Source: Blautia glucerasea (GTDB taxonomy: Bacteria; Bacillota; Clostridia; Lachnospirales; Lachnospiraceae). From it: a stretch of DNA of 64,000 bases. Below are positions 52,962 to 61,938 of this stretch, one piece after another (position 1 is the first letter of the stretch; every line of letters begins with the position of its first letter). Below the pieces are notes generated by a model. That model saw nothing but the letters and a program-made list of their open reading frames with translations, was not told the origin of the DNA and searched no databases. Made by a program: the position numbers and the translations under genes. The stretch covers positions 140,943 to 204,942 of the forward strand of contig NZ_JAJBMO010000007.1 of assembly GCF_020537505.1 (NCBI RefSeq), given 5' to 3'.

Positions 52962-53387
52962 ATGAGTGAAAAAGTACAATACCGTACCAGGCAGATCACA
53001 GAGCTGGAGAATTATCTGTGCTCTATGGAAGGAAAGCATGTTACGGTCAGCGATATATGTAAATACTTTAAAAGTCAGGGCATTTCCATTGGAACCACCA
53101 CGGTGTACCGCCAGCTTGACCGGATGGTAGAGCAGGGGCTGGTTGCAAAATATGTGGTAGATGGTACAAGCAGCGCATGTTTCGAATATCTGGGACATGA
53201 GGAACATTGCCACAAGCATGTATGCTTTCATTGTAAATGCGAGAAATGCGGGAAAGTGATCCATCTGGAATGCCAGGAGATGACACATCTGGGTGAGCAT
53301 ATGCTGGCTGACCACGGATTTCAGTGGGATTTTACCCGGACTGTGTTTTATGGAATCTGTGAGGAGTGCAGGGGATATGTGGAGTGA
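52962..53387 (+). CDS. zur: Fur-family metal regulator, probably Zur
   Basis: A 141-residue repressor with N-terminal winged helix (VTVSDICKYFKSQGISIGTTTVYRQLDRM) and a C-terminal dimer domain. Metal-site histidines lie in GHEEHCHKHVCFHCKCEKCG and structural Cys pairs in CKCEKC and CEEC. Its position at the head of a znuACB operon and the Fur-like boxes on its promoter favour zinc over iron. RBS GGAGG lies 9 bases before the start. Confidence 0.88.
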   Translation: MSEKVQYRTRQITELENYLCSMEGKHVTVSDICKYFKSQGISIGTTTVYRQLDRMVEQGLVAKYVVDGTSSACFEYLGHEEHCHKHVCFHCKCEKCGKVIHLECQEMTHLGEHMLADHGFQWDFTRTVFYGICEECRGYVE

Positions 53388-53415
53388 TTTGTATTTTGAA
53401 GTGAAGAGGTTCATT

Positions 53416-54594
53416 ATGTATAAATTAAAAAATAAATTTAGGCAGCTTTTTCTGACGGCTGCCACAGTCGGCGCAGCCTGTCTTCTTGCTGGATGCGGTG
53501 TGGGCGCGTCCGCGGCGGAAGCTGGTGATTCGGGAGCGGCGGAAGGCCAGAGTGATGCTGGCAGCAGTCAGAATTCTGGCAGTTCAGACAGCCAGAGGCT
53601 TCAGGTAGTAGCTACAATTTTCCCAGAATACGACTGGGTAAAAGAAATTCTGGGTGACCAGGCGGATAACGTGGATCTTACCCTGCTTCTTGGCAATGGA
53701 ACAGACATGCACAGTTTCCAGCCCACCATGGCGGATATCCTGAAGGTATCCACCTGTGACGTATTTATTTATGTAGGCGGAGAGTCCGATTCCTGGGTAG
53801 CCGATGTACTGAAAGGCGCCGGAAACCCGGAACGAAAAGCCATCAATCTGATGGACGTGCTGGGAGACCAGGCGAAAGAGGAAGAAGTTGTAGAGGGAAT
53901 GCAGGATGAAGATGGGCATACCCATGTAGAAGCTGATTCTGCCGATGCCCATGATAGCGATGCAGATTCAGATAAGGAGAGAACAGAAAGTGAAGTAAGG
54001 GAAGATTCTTCACATGATTCTGAGGGGCATTCCCACGATGAGGGGACGGATGATGACTTAGAATACGACGAGCACGTCTGGCTGTCCCTGAAAAATGCTT
54101 CCTTATTCTGCGACACCATCGCCAGCACCCTGGCCGACGCAGACCCGGAACATGCCCAGCTTTACCAGCAGAACGCTGCGGTCTACGAAGAAAAGCTGGC
54201 AGCCCTGGATCAGGATTATCAGACCACAGTGGACGGATCCCAGTCTAAGACCCTGCTTTTTGCAGACCGTTTCCCATTCCGTTATTTAACGGACGATTAC
54301 AACCTTACTTACTACGCTGCCTTCACCGGCTGTTCTGCAGAAACAGACGCCAGCTTCGAGACCATTACGTTCCTGGCTGGCAAGCTGGATGAGCTGAAGC
54401 TTCCGGTGGTTCTCACCATCGAGAATTCTGACCAGAAAGTAGCGAAAGCAGTGATTGAAAATACAAACACCAGGGATCAGAAGATTTTGACATTAAATTC
54501 TATGCAGTCCGTGACAGCCCAGGACATGGAAGAAGGCACAACCTATCTTTCCATTATGGAAAATAATCTGCAGATCCTGAAGGAGGCATTATGA
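53416..54594 (+). CDS. znuA: zinc ABC transporter binding lipoprotein (ZnuA/AdcA-like)
   Basis: A 392-residue lipoprotein with lipobox LLAGC. The cluster A-I fold has VVATIFPEYDWVKEIL, the first zinc histidine in DMHSFQPT, and the later EHVWLSLKN. Between them lies a His/Asp/Glu-rich loop (about residues 165-215, with GHTH, EGHSHDEG) typical of zinc-specific proteins. Late residues EVAKAV-like VAKAVIENT and a Gln-Ser end match the family. The ATG at 53416 gives the signal peptide directly. It overlaps znuC by 4 bases. Confidence 0.93.
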   Translation: MYKLKNKFRQLFLTAATVGAACLLAGCGVGASAAEAGDSGAAEGQSDAGSSQNSGSSDSQRLQVVATIFPEYDWVKEILGDQADNVDLTLLLGNGTDMHSFQPTMADILKVSTCDVFIYVGGESDSWVADVLKGAGNPERKAINLMDVLGDQAKEEEVVEGMQDEDGHTHVEADSADAHDSDADSDKERTESEVREDSSHDSEGHSHDEGTDDDLEYDEHVWLSLKNASLFCDTIASTLADADPEHAQLYQQNAAVYEEKLAALDQDYQTTVDGSQSKTLLFADRFPFRYLTDDYNLTYYAAFTGCSAETDASFETITFLAGKLDELKLPVVLTIENSDQKVAKAVIENTNTRDQKILTLNSMQSVTAQDMEEGTTYLSIMENNLQILKEAL

Positions 54595-55304
54595 GTCTGA
54601 TTACCTGTGAGAACCTTACATTAGGATATGAAGGAAAAGCGATTTTGTCCGGGCTGAATTTCACCGTAAATTCTGGCAATTACCTTTGCATTGTAGGGGA
54701 AAACGGCTCCGGCAAATCCACACTGATGAAGACACTTCTTCATCTCCAGAGCCCTATGAGCGGCAGCATCACTCTTGGAGAAAATTTAAAAATCAACGAG
54801 ATCGGCTACCTGCCGCAGCAGACCGCTCTTCAGAGAGACTTCCCTGCTTCGGTAGAAGAGATTGTGATGTCCGGCTTCCTGGGAAGAATGGGACTTCGTC
54901 CTTTTTACAATAAGGCGGAGAAAAAAGAAGCCCACGAACTGATGGAAAAAACCAGGATCACAGACCTGGAGAACCGCTGTTACCGTGAACTTTCCGGGGG
55001 GCAGCAGCAGAGAGTGCTTTTGACCAGGGCCCTTTGCGCCACAAGGAAAATCCTCCTTCTGGATGAGCCTGTTTCCGGCCTGGATCCGGTGGCTACTGCG
55101 GATATGTACCAGATCATCAATGAATTAAATAAAGAAGACAAAGTAACCATCATCATGATCTCCCACGATATCAGCGAGGTGGCAACCTATGCAAGCCATG
55201 TGCTGCATATCGGACAGAAGGTTTTCTTCGGAACAAAAGGGGAATATCTGAAAAGCAAGATTGGAAAGCGGCTTGTGGACGCTGGAGAGGAGGGAAAAGC
55301 ATGA
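54591..55304 (+). CDS. znuC: zinc ABC transporter ATPase
   Basis: A 237-residue ATPase with Walker A GENGSGKST, Q-loop LPQQTALQRDFP, signature LSGGQQQRV and Walker B ILLLDEPVSGLD. ATGA-type overlaps with znuA and znuB give translational coupling. Confidence 0.95.
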   Translation: MSLITCENLTLGYEGKAILSGLNFTVNSGNYLCIVGENGSGKSTLMKTLLHLQSPMSGSITLGENLKINEIGYLPQQTALQRDFPASVEEIVMSGFLGRMGLRPFYNKAEKKEAHELMEKTRITDLENRCYRELSGGQQQRVLLTRALCATRKILLLDEPVSGLDPVATADMYQIINELNKEDKVTIIMISHDISEVATYASHVLHIGQKVFFGTKGEYLKSKIGKRLVDAGEEGKA

Positions 55305-56146
55305 GCGGAATATTCGAAAAGCTGGCATTTTATTTCCAGTATCCATTTGTGTGGTATGCGCTGATCGTAGGTGTGCTTATTGCCCTTTGTTCCTCACTTC
55401 TGGGCGTGACGCTGGTGCTGAAGCGGTTTTCTTTTATTGGGGACGGGCTTTCCCATGTGGCATTTGGGGCAATGGCCATTGCGTCGGTGCTGAATTTCAG
55501 CAACAATATGCTGTTTGTCATGCCGGTAACGGTGATCTGCGCGGTGCTTCTTCTTCGCACCGGACAGAGCACTAAGATTAAAGGGGACGCGGCAATCGCC
55601 ATGATTTCTGTGGGTGCTCTGGCTGTTGGTTATCTGCTGATGAATGTATTTTCCACAGGCTCCAATATTTCTGGAGATGTGTGCAGCAGCCTGTTTGGTT
55701 CCACTTCCATTCTGACACTGACCGCAGCGGAGGTGTGGCTGTGCGTGATTGTGTCTGTAATCGTGGTGGCATTGTTTGTGGTATTTTATCATAAGATTTT
55801 TGCCGTTACCTTTGATGAAAATTTTGCCAAAGCTACTGGAACTAAAACAGATGTGTACAATCTGCTGATCGCGGTGATCACAGCGGTGATCATTGTGCTG
55901 GCTATGAACCTGGTAGGATCCCTGTTAATTTCGGCGTTGATCATTTTCCCGGCATTGTCGGCAATGCGGATTTATAGGCGGTTCAGCGCAGTAATTGTGT
56001 GCTCCGCGGTTTTATCAGTCGTCTGTGCTTTTTTGGGAATTATCGTTTCCATCCTGGGCGGGACTCCGGTTGGTTCCACTATTGTGGCAGTAGATATTGT
56101 GGTGTTTTTGGTGACAAGTCTGGTTGGGAAGGTTTTGGAAAGATAG
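55301..56146 (+). CDS. znuB: zinc ABC transporter permease
   Basis: A 281-residue ABC-3 family permease with about eight helices, with KRFSFIGDGLSHVAFGA, NLVGSLLISALIIFPALSA and C-terminal GGTPVGSTIVAVDIV. Last gene of the zur-znuACB operon, followed by a REP-like hairpin and a terminator. Confidence 0.95.
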   Translation: MSGIFEKLAFYFQYPFVWYALIVGVLIALCSSLLGVTLVLKRFSFIGDGLSHVAFGAMAIASVLNFSNNMLFVMPVTVICAVLLLRTGQSTKIKGDAAIAMISVGALAVGYLLMNVFSTGSNISGDVCSSLFGSTSILTLTAAEVWLCVIVSVIVVALFVVFYHKIFAVTFDENFAKATGTKTDVYNLLIAVITAVIIVLAMNLVGSLLISALIIFPALSAMRIYRRFSAVIVCSAVLSVVCAFLGIIVSILGGTPVGSTIVAVDIVVFLVTSLVGKVLER

Positions 56147-56156
56147 AATATAAGGA

Positions 56157-56187
56157 TGATGTCGCCGGAAGGCGGCATGCCCGTTTA
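56157..56187. repeat. REP-like hairpin, copy 2
   Basis: GATGTCGCCGGAAGGCGGCATG followed by CCCGTTTAGTGAG; ATGTCGCC pairs with GGCGGCAT. Sister of the copy at 52772, so the two flank the zinc operon. Confidence 0.65.
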
Positions 56188-56189
56188 GT

Positions 56190-56238
56190 GAGGCGTTCCT
56201 GCGAGTAGTTCAACTTGCCAAGGGCGCCTCGTTTTTTT
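56190..56238 (+). terminator. terminator of the zinc operon
   Basis: GAGGCG (56190-56195) pairs with CGCCTC (56225-56230) around a ~29-base loop, followed by seven T. The remainder of the gap to 56487 shows no clear feature other than the leader of the next gene. Confidence 0.7.
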
Positions 56239-56487
56239 ACGTACAACGAGCCAAGGGTGGGGCTTGCACGAGACATTAGCAGCTGCTACGATAACGAGCA
56301 AAACCTGCAGAAGATGCTTGGTTTTGACTTTGAAAAGGGGTGCTTGACGAAAATACTAACCAGAGTATAGTGCCTTTTTGGGGGAGGATTTCTTATAATA
56401 TAGTTACAGCAGTTAAACTGGTGCAGTTACGGTATGTTTTTGGCATCAGACTACGAATTAGAAATTATATTTTTCAGGGAGGCGCTT

Positions 56488-57513
56488 ATGAAAAGAAAAA
56501 TAATTGCTGCAATATTTACCGGGATGCTAACCACCGCATTGTGTCCATCCATTGCCGGCGCAGAAATTGAAAACCCGGAAGACTACATGGGCGTGTGGTA
56601 TGCTAACTATGTAATATACTCTGACGAGAGCAGCGAACGCCACAACGTAGCGGAATATCTGAATCAGTACATGGAATTGAGACTGATGGAGGACGGAAGG
56701 GCTTATGTTGAAATGTCCTATAATAGCCAGGATCCTGGTGCAGCGGAAGTATTGAAGGCGTCCTGGGAGCTGGCAGATGGGCAGATCCTTGTTTCCATGG
56801 AAGAAGGAGATATTTATTTTGATACGGTGGATGGCGAGTTTGTGGGAGGTATCGATCAGGACACCCATGTGATTTTTGAGCGGGAGCTGGTGCAGACGGG
56901 AAATAGCCAGAACCTGGATGATCTGACGGATAGCGAAAAGGTGAAGATCCAAAAGGAGAATCCTTATATTTATCATCCGGAAACAGATGATCCCGAGGAT
57001 ATTATTGCCTGCTATCTTGGCGCAGTAAATCTGGAAAAAGGCTATGAGGTTTCCCTGGATGAAGAAACGGGAACTTTCACGGCTCATTGGGCGGGAGATG
57101 AATATTATGATCCCAAGGACTATATTGGAAGCTACAGAATAACGGATGATAACTATATTAACATTCGCTGGAGAGAGGCTGCAAATGAGTACGGCGACAA
57201 CTGTTATGGCGCAGTTCTGATAGACCGCTGGAACCAGCTTACGGTGAAGGAGGATCTTGGAAATCTGGCGGAAGTAATGTCCGCTATGGCAAATGATGTA
57301 AACAGCGGCCGTGTTTTTACTGCCCATATGACGGAAATCACAGAAGGTTCTGAAAACCAGGGTGCTGTGAAATTTATAGACGGGGATTATGAAATTTCCT
57401 ATAGCTATCAGGTACTTCCAGGAGCAGATCCTATGGTGACACTGACACGGTATGATGAGGAATATGATTATGAGCAGGTGTGTACGAATTATCAGTTGAG
57501 GGAGATGCTGTAG
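56488..57513 (+). CDS. secreted protein of unknown function
   Basis: A 341-residue exported protein. The signal peptide (IIAAIFTGMLTTALCPSIAGA) has a clear AxA-type cleavage site. The mature part is acidic and beta-rich, with two similar segments beginning ENPEDYMGVWYANYVI and DPKDYIGSYRITDDNYI. This suggests an internal duplication of lipocalin-like 'extent of reaction' type domains. AGGGAGGCG precedes ATG 56488; a longer opening at 56434 lacks it. Single gene with its own terminator. No function recognised. Confidence 0.82.
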   Translation: MKRKIIAAIFTGMLTTALCPSIAGAEIENPEDYMGVWYANYVIYSDESSERHNVAEYLNQYMELRLMEDGRAYVEMSYNSQDPGAAEVLKASWELADGQILVSMEEGDIYFDTVDGEFVGGIDQDTHVIFERELVQTGNSQNLDDLTDSEKVKIQKENPYIYHPETDDPEDIIACYLGAVNLEKGYEVSLDEETGTFTAHWAGDEYYDPKDYIGSYRITDDNYINIRWREAANEYGDNCYGAVLIDRWNQLTVKEDLGNLAEVMSAMANDVNSGRVFTAHMTEITEGSENQGAVKFIDGDYEISYSYQVLPGADPMVTLTRYDEEYDYEQVCTNYQLREML

Positions 57514-57606
57514 GGGATTTTTGGCAGCTTACTTTGAAAGCTCTGGGTGGCAGCAGCGGCGAAACTGATTTTCGGATATGATGATATCGTCTGGCAGGGC
57601 AAGGAT

Positions 57607-57653
57607 AAAGCAGCTGCATCGGTTGAGATTACAACCTGATGCAGCTGCTTTTG
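57607..57653. terminator. bidirectional terminator
   Basis: Perfect stem AGCAGCTGCATC (57609-57620) with GATGCAGCTGCT (57638-57649), inner GGTTG/CAACC, then TTTTG. It lies between the secreted-protein gene and the convergent TauE-like gene. Confidence 0.85.
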
Positions 57654-57703
57654 TAGTAAAGGGATTGGGATGAAGGTTATTTAAGGTTTCGTTTCATAAC
57701 GGA

Positions 57704-58474
57704 TTATTGGAAAAATTTTACAATCAGTATCACAGCTCCTAACACTGTCAGCACAATACCCAGTGCCCTGTTCAGTGTCTTTGCAGAAGCCTTGTTTGCG
57801 AAAACTGCAGCTACCCGGGCGAAGAACAGGGTGCTGAGTACGCACAGAATCAAAACGGTAAGATCTGGCATGCCGCCAAGATAGAAGTGGCTGGCAGCGC
57901 CTGTAAATGCGGTGAAAGTCATGATAAATACGCTGGTTCCAACCGCTGTTTTCAGCTCATATCCAAGCACAGAGGTAAGAATGAGAAGCATCATCATACC
58001 GCCGCCTGCCCCTACGAAACCGCAGATCAGACCGATCACAATCCCACAGAGGATGGACTGGATGATCCTGGTTTTCTTATCTACTGCCATCATTTTTTCC
58101 TTAGTGGTCATGACTGGTTTTACAATAAATTTAATACCAAGAAGCATGGTCATAAAGGTGGAAAAGCTTCCCATTGCATTTCCAGAAACGAACCTGGACA
58201 GAAAGCTGGCAATAAATGTAAAAAGCATAACGGTGAACATCATCACCAGTCCGTTTTTGATATCCAGGTTTTTGTTTTTTCCATACTCATAGGAAGAAAC
58301 TGCGCTGGCCAGAACATCGCTGGCGAGGGCAATTCCGATAGCCTGGTAGGGATCCATCCCAAGAAATGTAATAAGCATAGGGCTGATAACCGCCGCTGCG
58401 CTCATTCCTGCAAAGCCTGTGCCAAGTCCGGCACCCAGTCCTGCCAGGATACAGACGATAACTGTTGTGATCAT
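57704..58474 (-). CDS. TauE/SafE-family sulfite/organosulfonate exporter-like protein
   Basis: A 256-residue membrane protein with about eight helices and two repeated halves: GTGFAGMSAAAVISPML and GFVGAGGGMMMLLILTSVLGY (the family's G-x-G-A-G-G-G). The family moves sulfite, sulfoacetate or related anions. Its start overlaps the MarR gene stop by 4 bases, so the two are translated together. Confidence 0.9.
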   Translation of the reverse strand: MITTVIVCILAGLGAGLGTGFAGMSAAAVISPMLITFLGMDPYQAIGIALASDVLASAVSSYEYGKNKNLDIKNGLVMMFTVMLFTFIASFLSRFVSGNAMGSFSTFMTMLLGIKFIVKPVMTTKEKMMAVDKKTRIIQSILCGIVIGLICGFVGAGGGMMMLLILTSVLGYELKTAVGTSVFIMTFTAFTGAASHFYLGGMPDLTVLILCVLSTLFFARVAAVFANKASAKTLNRALGIVLTVLGAVILIVKFFQ

Positions 58475-58920
58475 AAGAAATCTCCTCTCGTTTGTTTCAT
58501 ATTTAAGATATTTGCTCTGAATTTCTGAGCCGTTTTCATGTAGGCATCCATTTCTTCTTCAGAAATCCCGGCGGTCATCTGCATACCGAATTCCCGCTGG
58601 CTTAGCCGTCCGCTTTGTACGATTTCTTCGCTTTTTTCTGTAAGAATCAGCCGTGTGATCCGGCGGTCACTGGCATCTGGCTGGCGCTGAATGTACCCGC
58701 TTTTTACTAGCAGATCAACCGCCACCGAAGCAATTCCCGTCCGGATTCCACGGATTTCACAAATATCTCTTGCAGTGTTATACTCTGGATTATTGGCCAG
58801 AAACATAAGTACATCAAAGCTTGTCTGACTGAGCTGATACTTTTTACAAACAGGCTGGCAAAAGGTCTCGTAGGCTTTCATGGCTTTTGTGCTGATGGAA
58901 ATGAAGTCGATTGGGTTCAT
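58471..58920 (-). CDS. MarR-family transcriptional regulator
   Basis: A 149-residue winged-helix repressor (TSFDVLMFLANNPEYNTARDICEIRGIR, then wing QPDASDRRITRLILT). The start at 58920 gives the normal family length and follows AAGGTGA; the frame continues to 58989 but crosses the promoter. An 18-bp perfect palindrome covers its -10 region, suggesting autorepression of the MarR-TauE operon. Confidence 0.9.
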   Translation of the reverse strand: MNPIDFISISTKAMKAYETFCQPVCKKYQLSQTSFDVLMFLANNPEYNTARDICEIRGIRTGIASVAVDLLVKSGYIQRQPDASDRRITRLILTEKSEEIVQSGRLSQREFGMQMTAGISEEEMDAYMKTAQKFRANILNMKQTRGDFL

Positions 58921-58963
58921 GATGTTTTGGTTCACCTTCTTTTTTAAATGGTTTAAAATTGAA

Positions 58964-58999
58964 TATTCTAATATTAGAATAAATAACAAGAGATGTCAA
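58964..58999 (-). promoter_or_regulatory. MarR-TauE promoter with palindromic operator
   Basis: On the - strand TTGACA (58994-58999), a 17-base spacer and TAATAT (58971-58976). The perfect palindrome TATTCTAATATTAGAATA (58964-58981) lies over the -10 box. Confidence 0.8.
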
Positions 59000-59189
59000 G
59001 TGCCTGTTTTACAGGCTTTCCGGGGCATTAGTCATTTTGTCTGGTATTGTAAAGCTGTGTCAGATTTGTCGTAAATTTGTGGTCAAAAAATGATGAGAAA
59101 TGGAGAGTGCTAATAAAATGAACGCAGGCAGCGAAAGCAACTGCGTTCATGAGCAAGTAGCGAAAGCGGATTGCGAATGTCCTATTTAT

Positions 59190-59363
59190 ATAACGTATAC
59201 GAATGTAAATGGATATTTGATTCCGAATCTCACCTATAAATCCGGTGAGCAGATGGAGTAACTTGGAAAGTATGGTTTTCTTCGCAGAGATTATCTGAAG
59301 AATCATCGAAATTCAATCTATCAGGTGATGCTTTTGGGTTTGTCAATATGGAAATCATACTGA
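59190..59363 (+). pseudogene. TnpV transposon protein remnant
   Basis: The frame reads ITYTNVNGYLIPNL, an in-frame stop, then LGKYGFLRRDYLKNHR and YQVMLLGLSIW, matching the beginning of TnpV of Tn4451-type elements. It is cut off after ~57 codons and has no start codon. Just upstream (about 59117-59160) are short repeats of AGCGAAAGC and an AACGCAG/CTGCGTT inverted repeat. It marks a former mobile element. Confidence 0.75.
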
Positions 59364-59664
59364 TTAGAATATATCTTCGGAAGAAGTTTGATTGTATGTA
59401 AATTATTATTTTAATGACCAGATGAGGGTATAAATTGCATTCCAAGTGCAGTGAATATAATGCGCATGAACATGAAATTTTAAATATTATGAAGACAAAA
59501 TTTGGTTGATTAACCAGGTAAAAGTGATATACTGAATGCATAAGAAAAGAAACCGTGTGGAATTACAGTTTTGTTTTCACACGGTTTTTTAGAAAATGAA
59601 AGTTAGATATTACTAACATGAGCGCTGGCAGTTTTTTTGAAAATGAAAAAGAGGACGGATTTCT

Positions 59665-60353
59665 ATGAGAATATTGATTTATGGTGCAGGTGTGATTGGA
59701 TCCTTGTATGCGGTCTTATTTGCAGAAACTGGTTATGATACGAGTATTTATGCCAGAGGTAAAAGACTTGAGTTTTTAAAGAAAAATGGACTGCTTTATA
59801 AGAAAAACCAGAACATAAGGCGGGCAGAAGTATAAATAATGATGGTATCCTTGATGCAGCACTCACTCCAAGAATGATTCAGCCGACAACATTTGCAGAA
59901 ATATCAGGAAATAAATCCGAAAAGACAAAGCAGTTTTCAAAGATATTAAGGCATGCTCATATACCATATCAGAAAGTAGTGGATATGCATATGTGGCAAT
60001 TATGTCATCTTGCCATGGTGGTGCCGATTGCAGATGCATATTACGAAGCAGATTGCCCGGAAAGAGCGGGAAAAGACTGGAAGCTTATGAAGAAAACAGC
60101 AAAAAAATTGAAAAGAAATTTTAGCTTTTTGCGAAAACAGGCAGGTAGGCTGTCACCTTGTAAAATGAATATTTTTCGTTTTTTACCACTGCCAATTATG
60201 ACGATTATGCTTGCTGTTACATTCGAAAGTAGCTTTGGAGATAAATTTATGTATCAACATGCCAGGAAGGCACCAGATGAAATGAGGGAACTGCATAAGC
60301 AATTTTATGCTTATATGAAAAAACTAAAGGAGGCCAGATATGAAATTTTATGA
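59665..60353 (+). pseudogene. ketopantoate reductase-like (ApbA/PanE) gene with internal deletion
   Basis: An intact start (59665, AGAGGA upstream) gives 56 residues with the Rossmann motif IYGAGVIGSLYA, ending at a stop at 59835. The rest of the protein resumes in another frame as DGILDAALTPRMIQPTTFAEI and runs to 60353 (HMWQLCHLAMVVPIADAYY). About 100 residues between are missing and the parts are out of frame. A frame from 59874 could make a 159-residue C-terminal fragment. Its end overlaps the next gene, so it was once part of the downstream operon. Confidence 0.8.
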
Positions 60354-61119
60354 AAGTGGAGACAGTAGTAAACCAGTGATATTTTTATTTCCTGGTACCT
60401 GTTGCCTGTATAGTAGCTTTGATCATATACTGGATAGATTACATTCTTATTTTTACACGGTAACAGTTTCTTATGATGGATTTGATCCAAATGAGAAAAC
60501 AGAATTTTATTCAATGGAAGATGAATGCGAAAAGATTGAGCAGGAAATCAAGAAAAAGTATGATGGAAGAATTAAAGCAGCGTATGGGTGTTCCCTTGGA
60601 GGAAGTTTTGTATCCCTTTTGATTCAGCGAAAAAGAATTCATATAGATCATGGCATCATTGGGAGCAGTGATATGGATGAAGCTGGTCAGTTTATGGCGA
60701 AAATTCAGTCATCTGTAGTTGTGCCGATTATGTATAAAATGGTACATACTGGTAAATTGCCTAAATTTATGCAAAAGAAAATAAATGAAGCAGATAAATC
60801 AAAGAAAGAAATGATTGATGGATTTTTAAATATGTTCGGCATTGAGCAGGGAGGAAATCCATGGATTACGAAACAGAGTGTTTATAATCAGTTTTATTCT
60901 GATCTGGTTACGAAAGTCCAGCATGGAATTGATGTGCCGGGAACTACGATACACGTGTTTTACGCAACAAAGATGGGCAGAAAATATGAAAAGAGATATT
61001 GTACTTATTTTAAAAATCCGGATATTCGGAGACATAACATGCAGCATGAAGAACTGTTTTGCTGTCATAGTACAGAGTGGGTGGAAGAAGTAAGAAAGGC
61101 AGTGGAAGGCGACAGATAA
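60340..61119 (+). CDS. alpha/beta hydrolase
   Basis: A 259-residue cytoplasmic hydrolase. It has an oxyanion-strand VIFLFPGTCC, nucleophile elbow YGCSLGGSF and a late HxxxH region (HNMQHEELFCCH) with likely catalytic histidine. Substrate unknown. AAAGGAGG precedes the start, which lies in the 3' end of the ketopantoate-reductase remnant. It shares one base with the methyltransferase gene. Confidence 0.82.
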   Translation: MKFYESGDSSKPVIFLFPGTCCLYSSFDHILDRLHSYFYTVTVSYDGFDPNEKTEFYSMEDECEKIEQEIKKKYDGRIKAAYGCSLGGSFVSLLIQRKRIHIDHGIIGSSDMDEAGQFMAKIQSSVVVPIMYKMVHTGKLPKFMQKKINEADKSKKEMIDGFLNMFGIEQGGNPWITKQSVYNQFYSDLVTKVQHGIDVPGTTIHVFYATKMGRKYEKRYCTYFKNPDIRRHNMQHEELFCCHSTEWVEEVRKAVEGDR

Positions 61120-61925
61120 TGAAAGAAAAAGTGAATGTGACAGGTGTGCCGGAAACGATGGTACAGACCCTGTATGCAAGAGCAAAAGAAACAAGAAAGA
61201 AAAATGCTAAAATAAACGACGAAATTGCAGAAGAACTTGTGAAAAATCTTGATTATGACTTTTCTAAAGCGGATAAAGATAAAGCCATGAACTATGGCGT
61301 GATTGCAAGAACAATTGTATTAGACCGGATGGTTGAGCAATATTTGGAGAAAAATGCAAATACAATTGTTATAAATATTGCATGTGGACTGGATACCAGA
61401 TGTTATCGAATGAAAGGGAAATATCTGCATTGGTACAATATAGATTTGCCGGAGACTATGAAGATAAGGCGGCAATTTCTTCCAGAAACAGGTCCGATAT
61501 ATCAGATTGCAAAGTCTGCAATGGATGATTCCTATGTAGATGATATAGATTATCACTGTGAGAATGTTCTGGTAATAATCGAAGGGCTTACAATGTATTT
61601 GTGTGAAAAAGATATCAGAAAGATGTTTTTTATTATTGAAAAATCATTTCAGGAAGTAACCGTAATGGTCGAAACCATGTCACCTTTTGTTGTAAACCAT
61701 GTGAAAGAAAAATCCATAGAGGGAAGCAATGCAAAATTCACATGGGGAGTTAAGAACGGAACAGAACTGCAAAGAATTGTGCCGAGATTTTCTGTTCAAC
61801 AGGAAGTCAGTCTGGTTGAAGGAATGAAAAAGCTTATGCCGATTTATCGTGTGATAGGAAAGATTCAAATCGTTCGGAATATCTCAAACAAAATAATAGT
61901 TTTGGAGAAACGTGGCCGATATTAA
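61119..61925 (+). CDS. class I SAM-dependent methyltransferase, LCM/TcmP type
   Basis: A 268-residue O-methyltransferase of the leucine carboxyl methyltransferase-like family: SAM-binding VINIACGLDTRCYRM, acidic YNIDLPE and the family motif VIIEGLTMYL. Such enzymes methylate carboxyl or hydroxyl groups. The start at 61119 overlaps the previous stop (TAATG); an opening at 61077 lies inside the previous gene. It is coupled to the BAAT-like gene, so both probably act on the same metabolite. Confidence 0.85.
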   Translation: MKEKVNVTGVPETMVQTLYARAKETRKKNAKINDEIAEELVKNLDYDFSKADKDKAMNYGVIARTIVLDRMVEQYLEKNANTIVINIACGLDTRCYRMKGKYLHWYNIDLPETMKIRRQFLPETGPIYQIAKSAMDDSYVDDIDYHCENVLVIIEGLTMYLCEKDIRKMFFIIEKSFQEVTVMVETMSPFVVNHVKEKSIEGSNAKFTWGVKNGTELQRIVPRFSVQQEVSLVEGMKKLMPIYRVIGKIQIVRNISNKIIVLEKRGRY

Positions 61926-61938
61926 GGAGATGATACAA

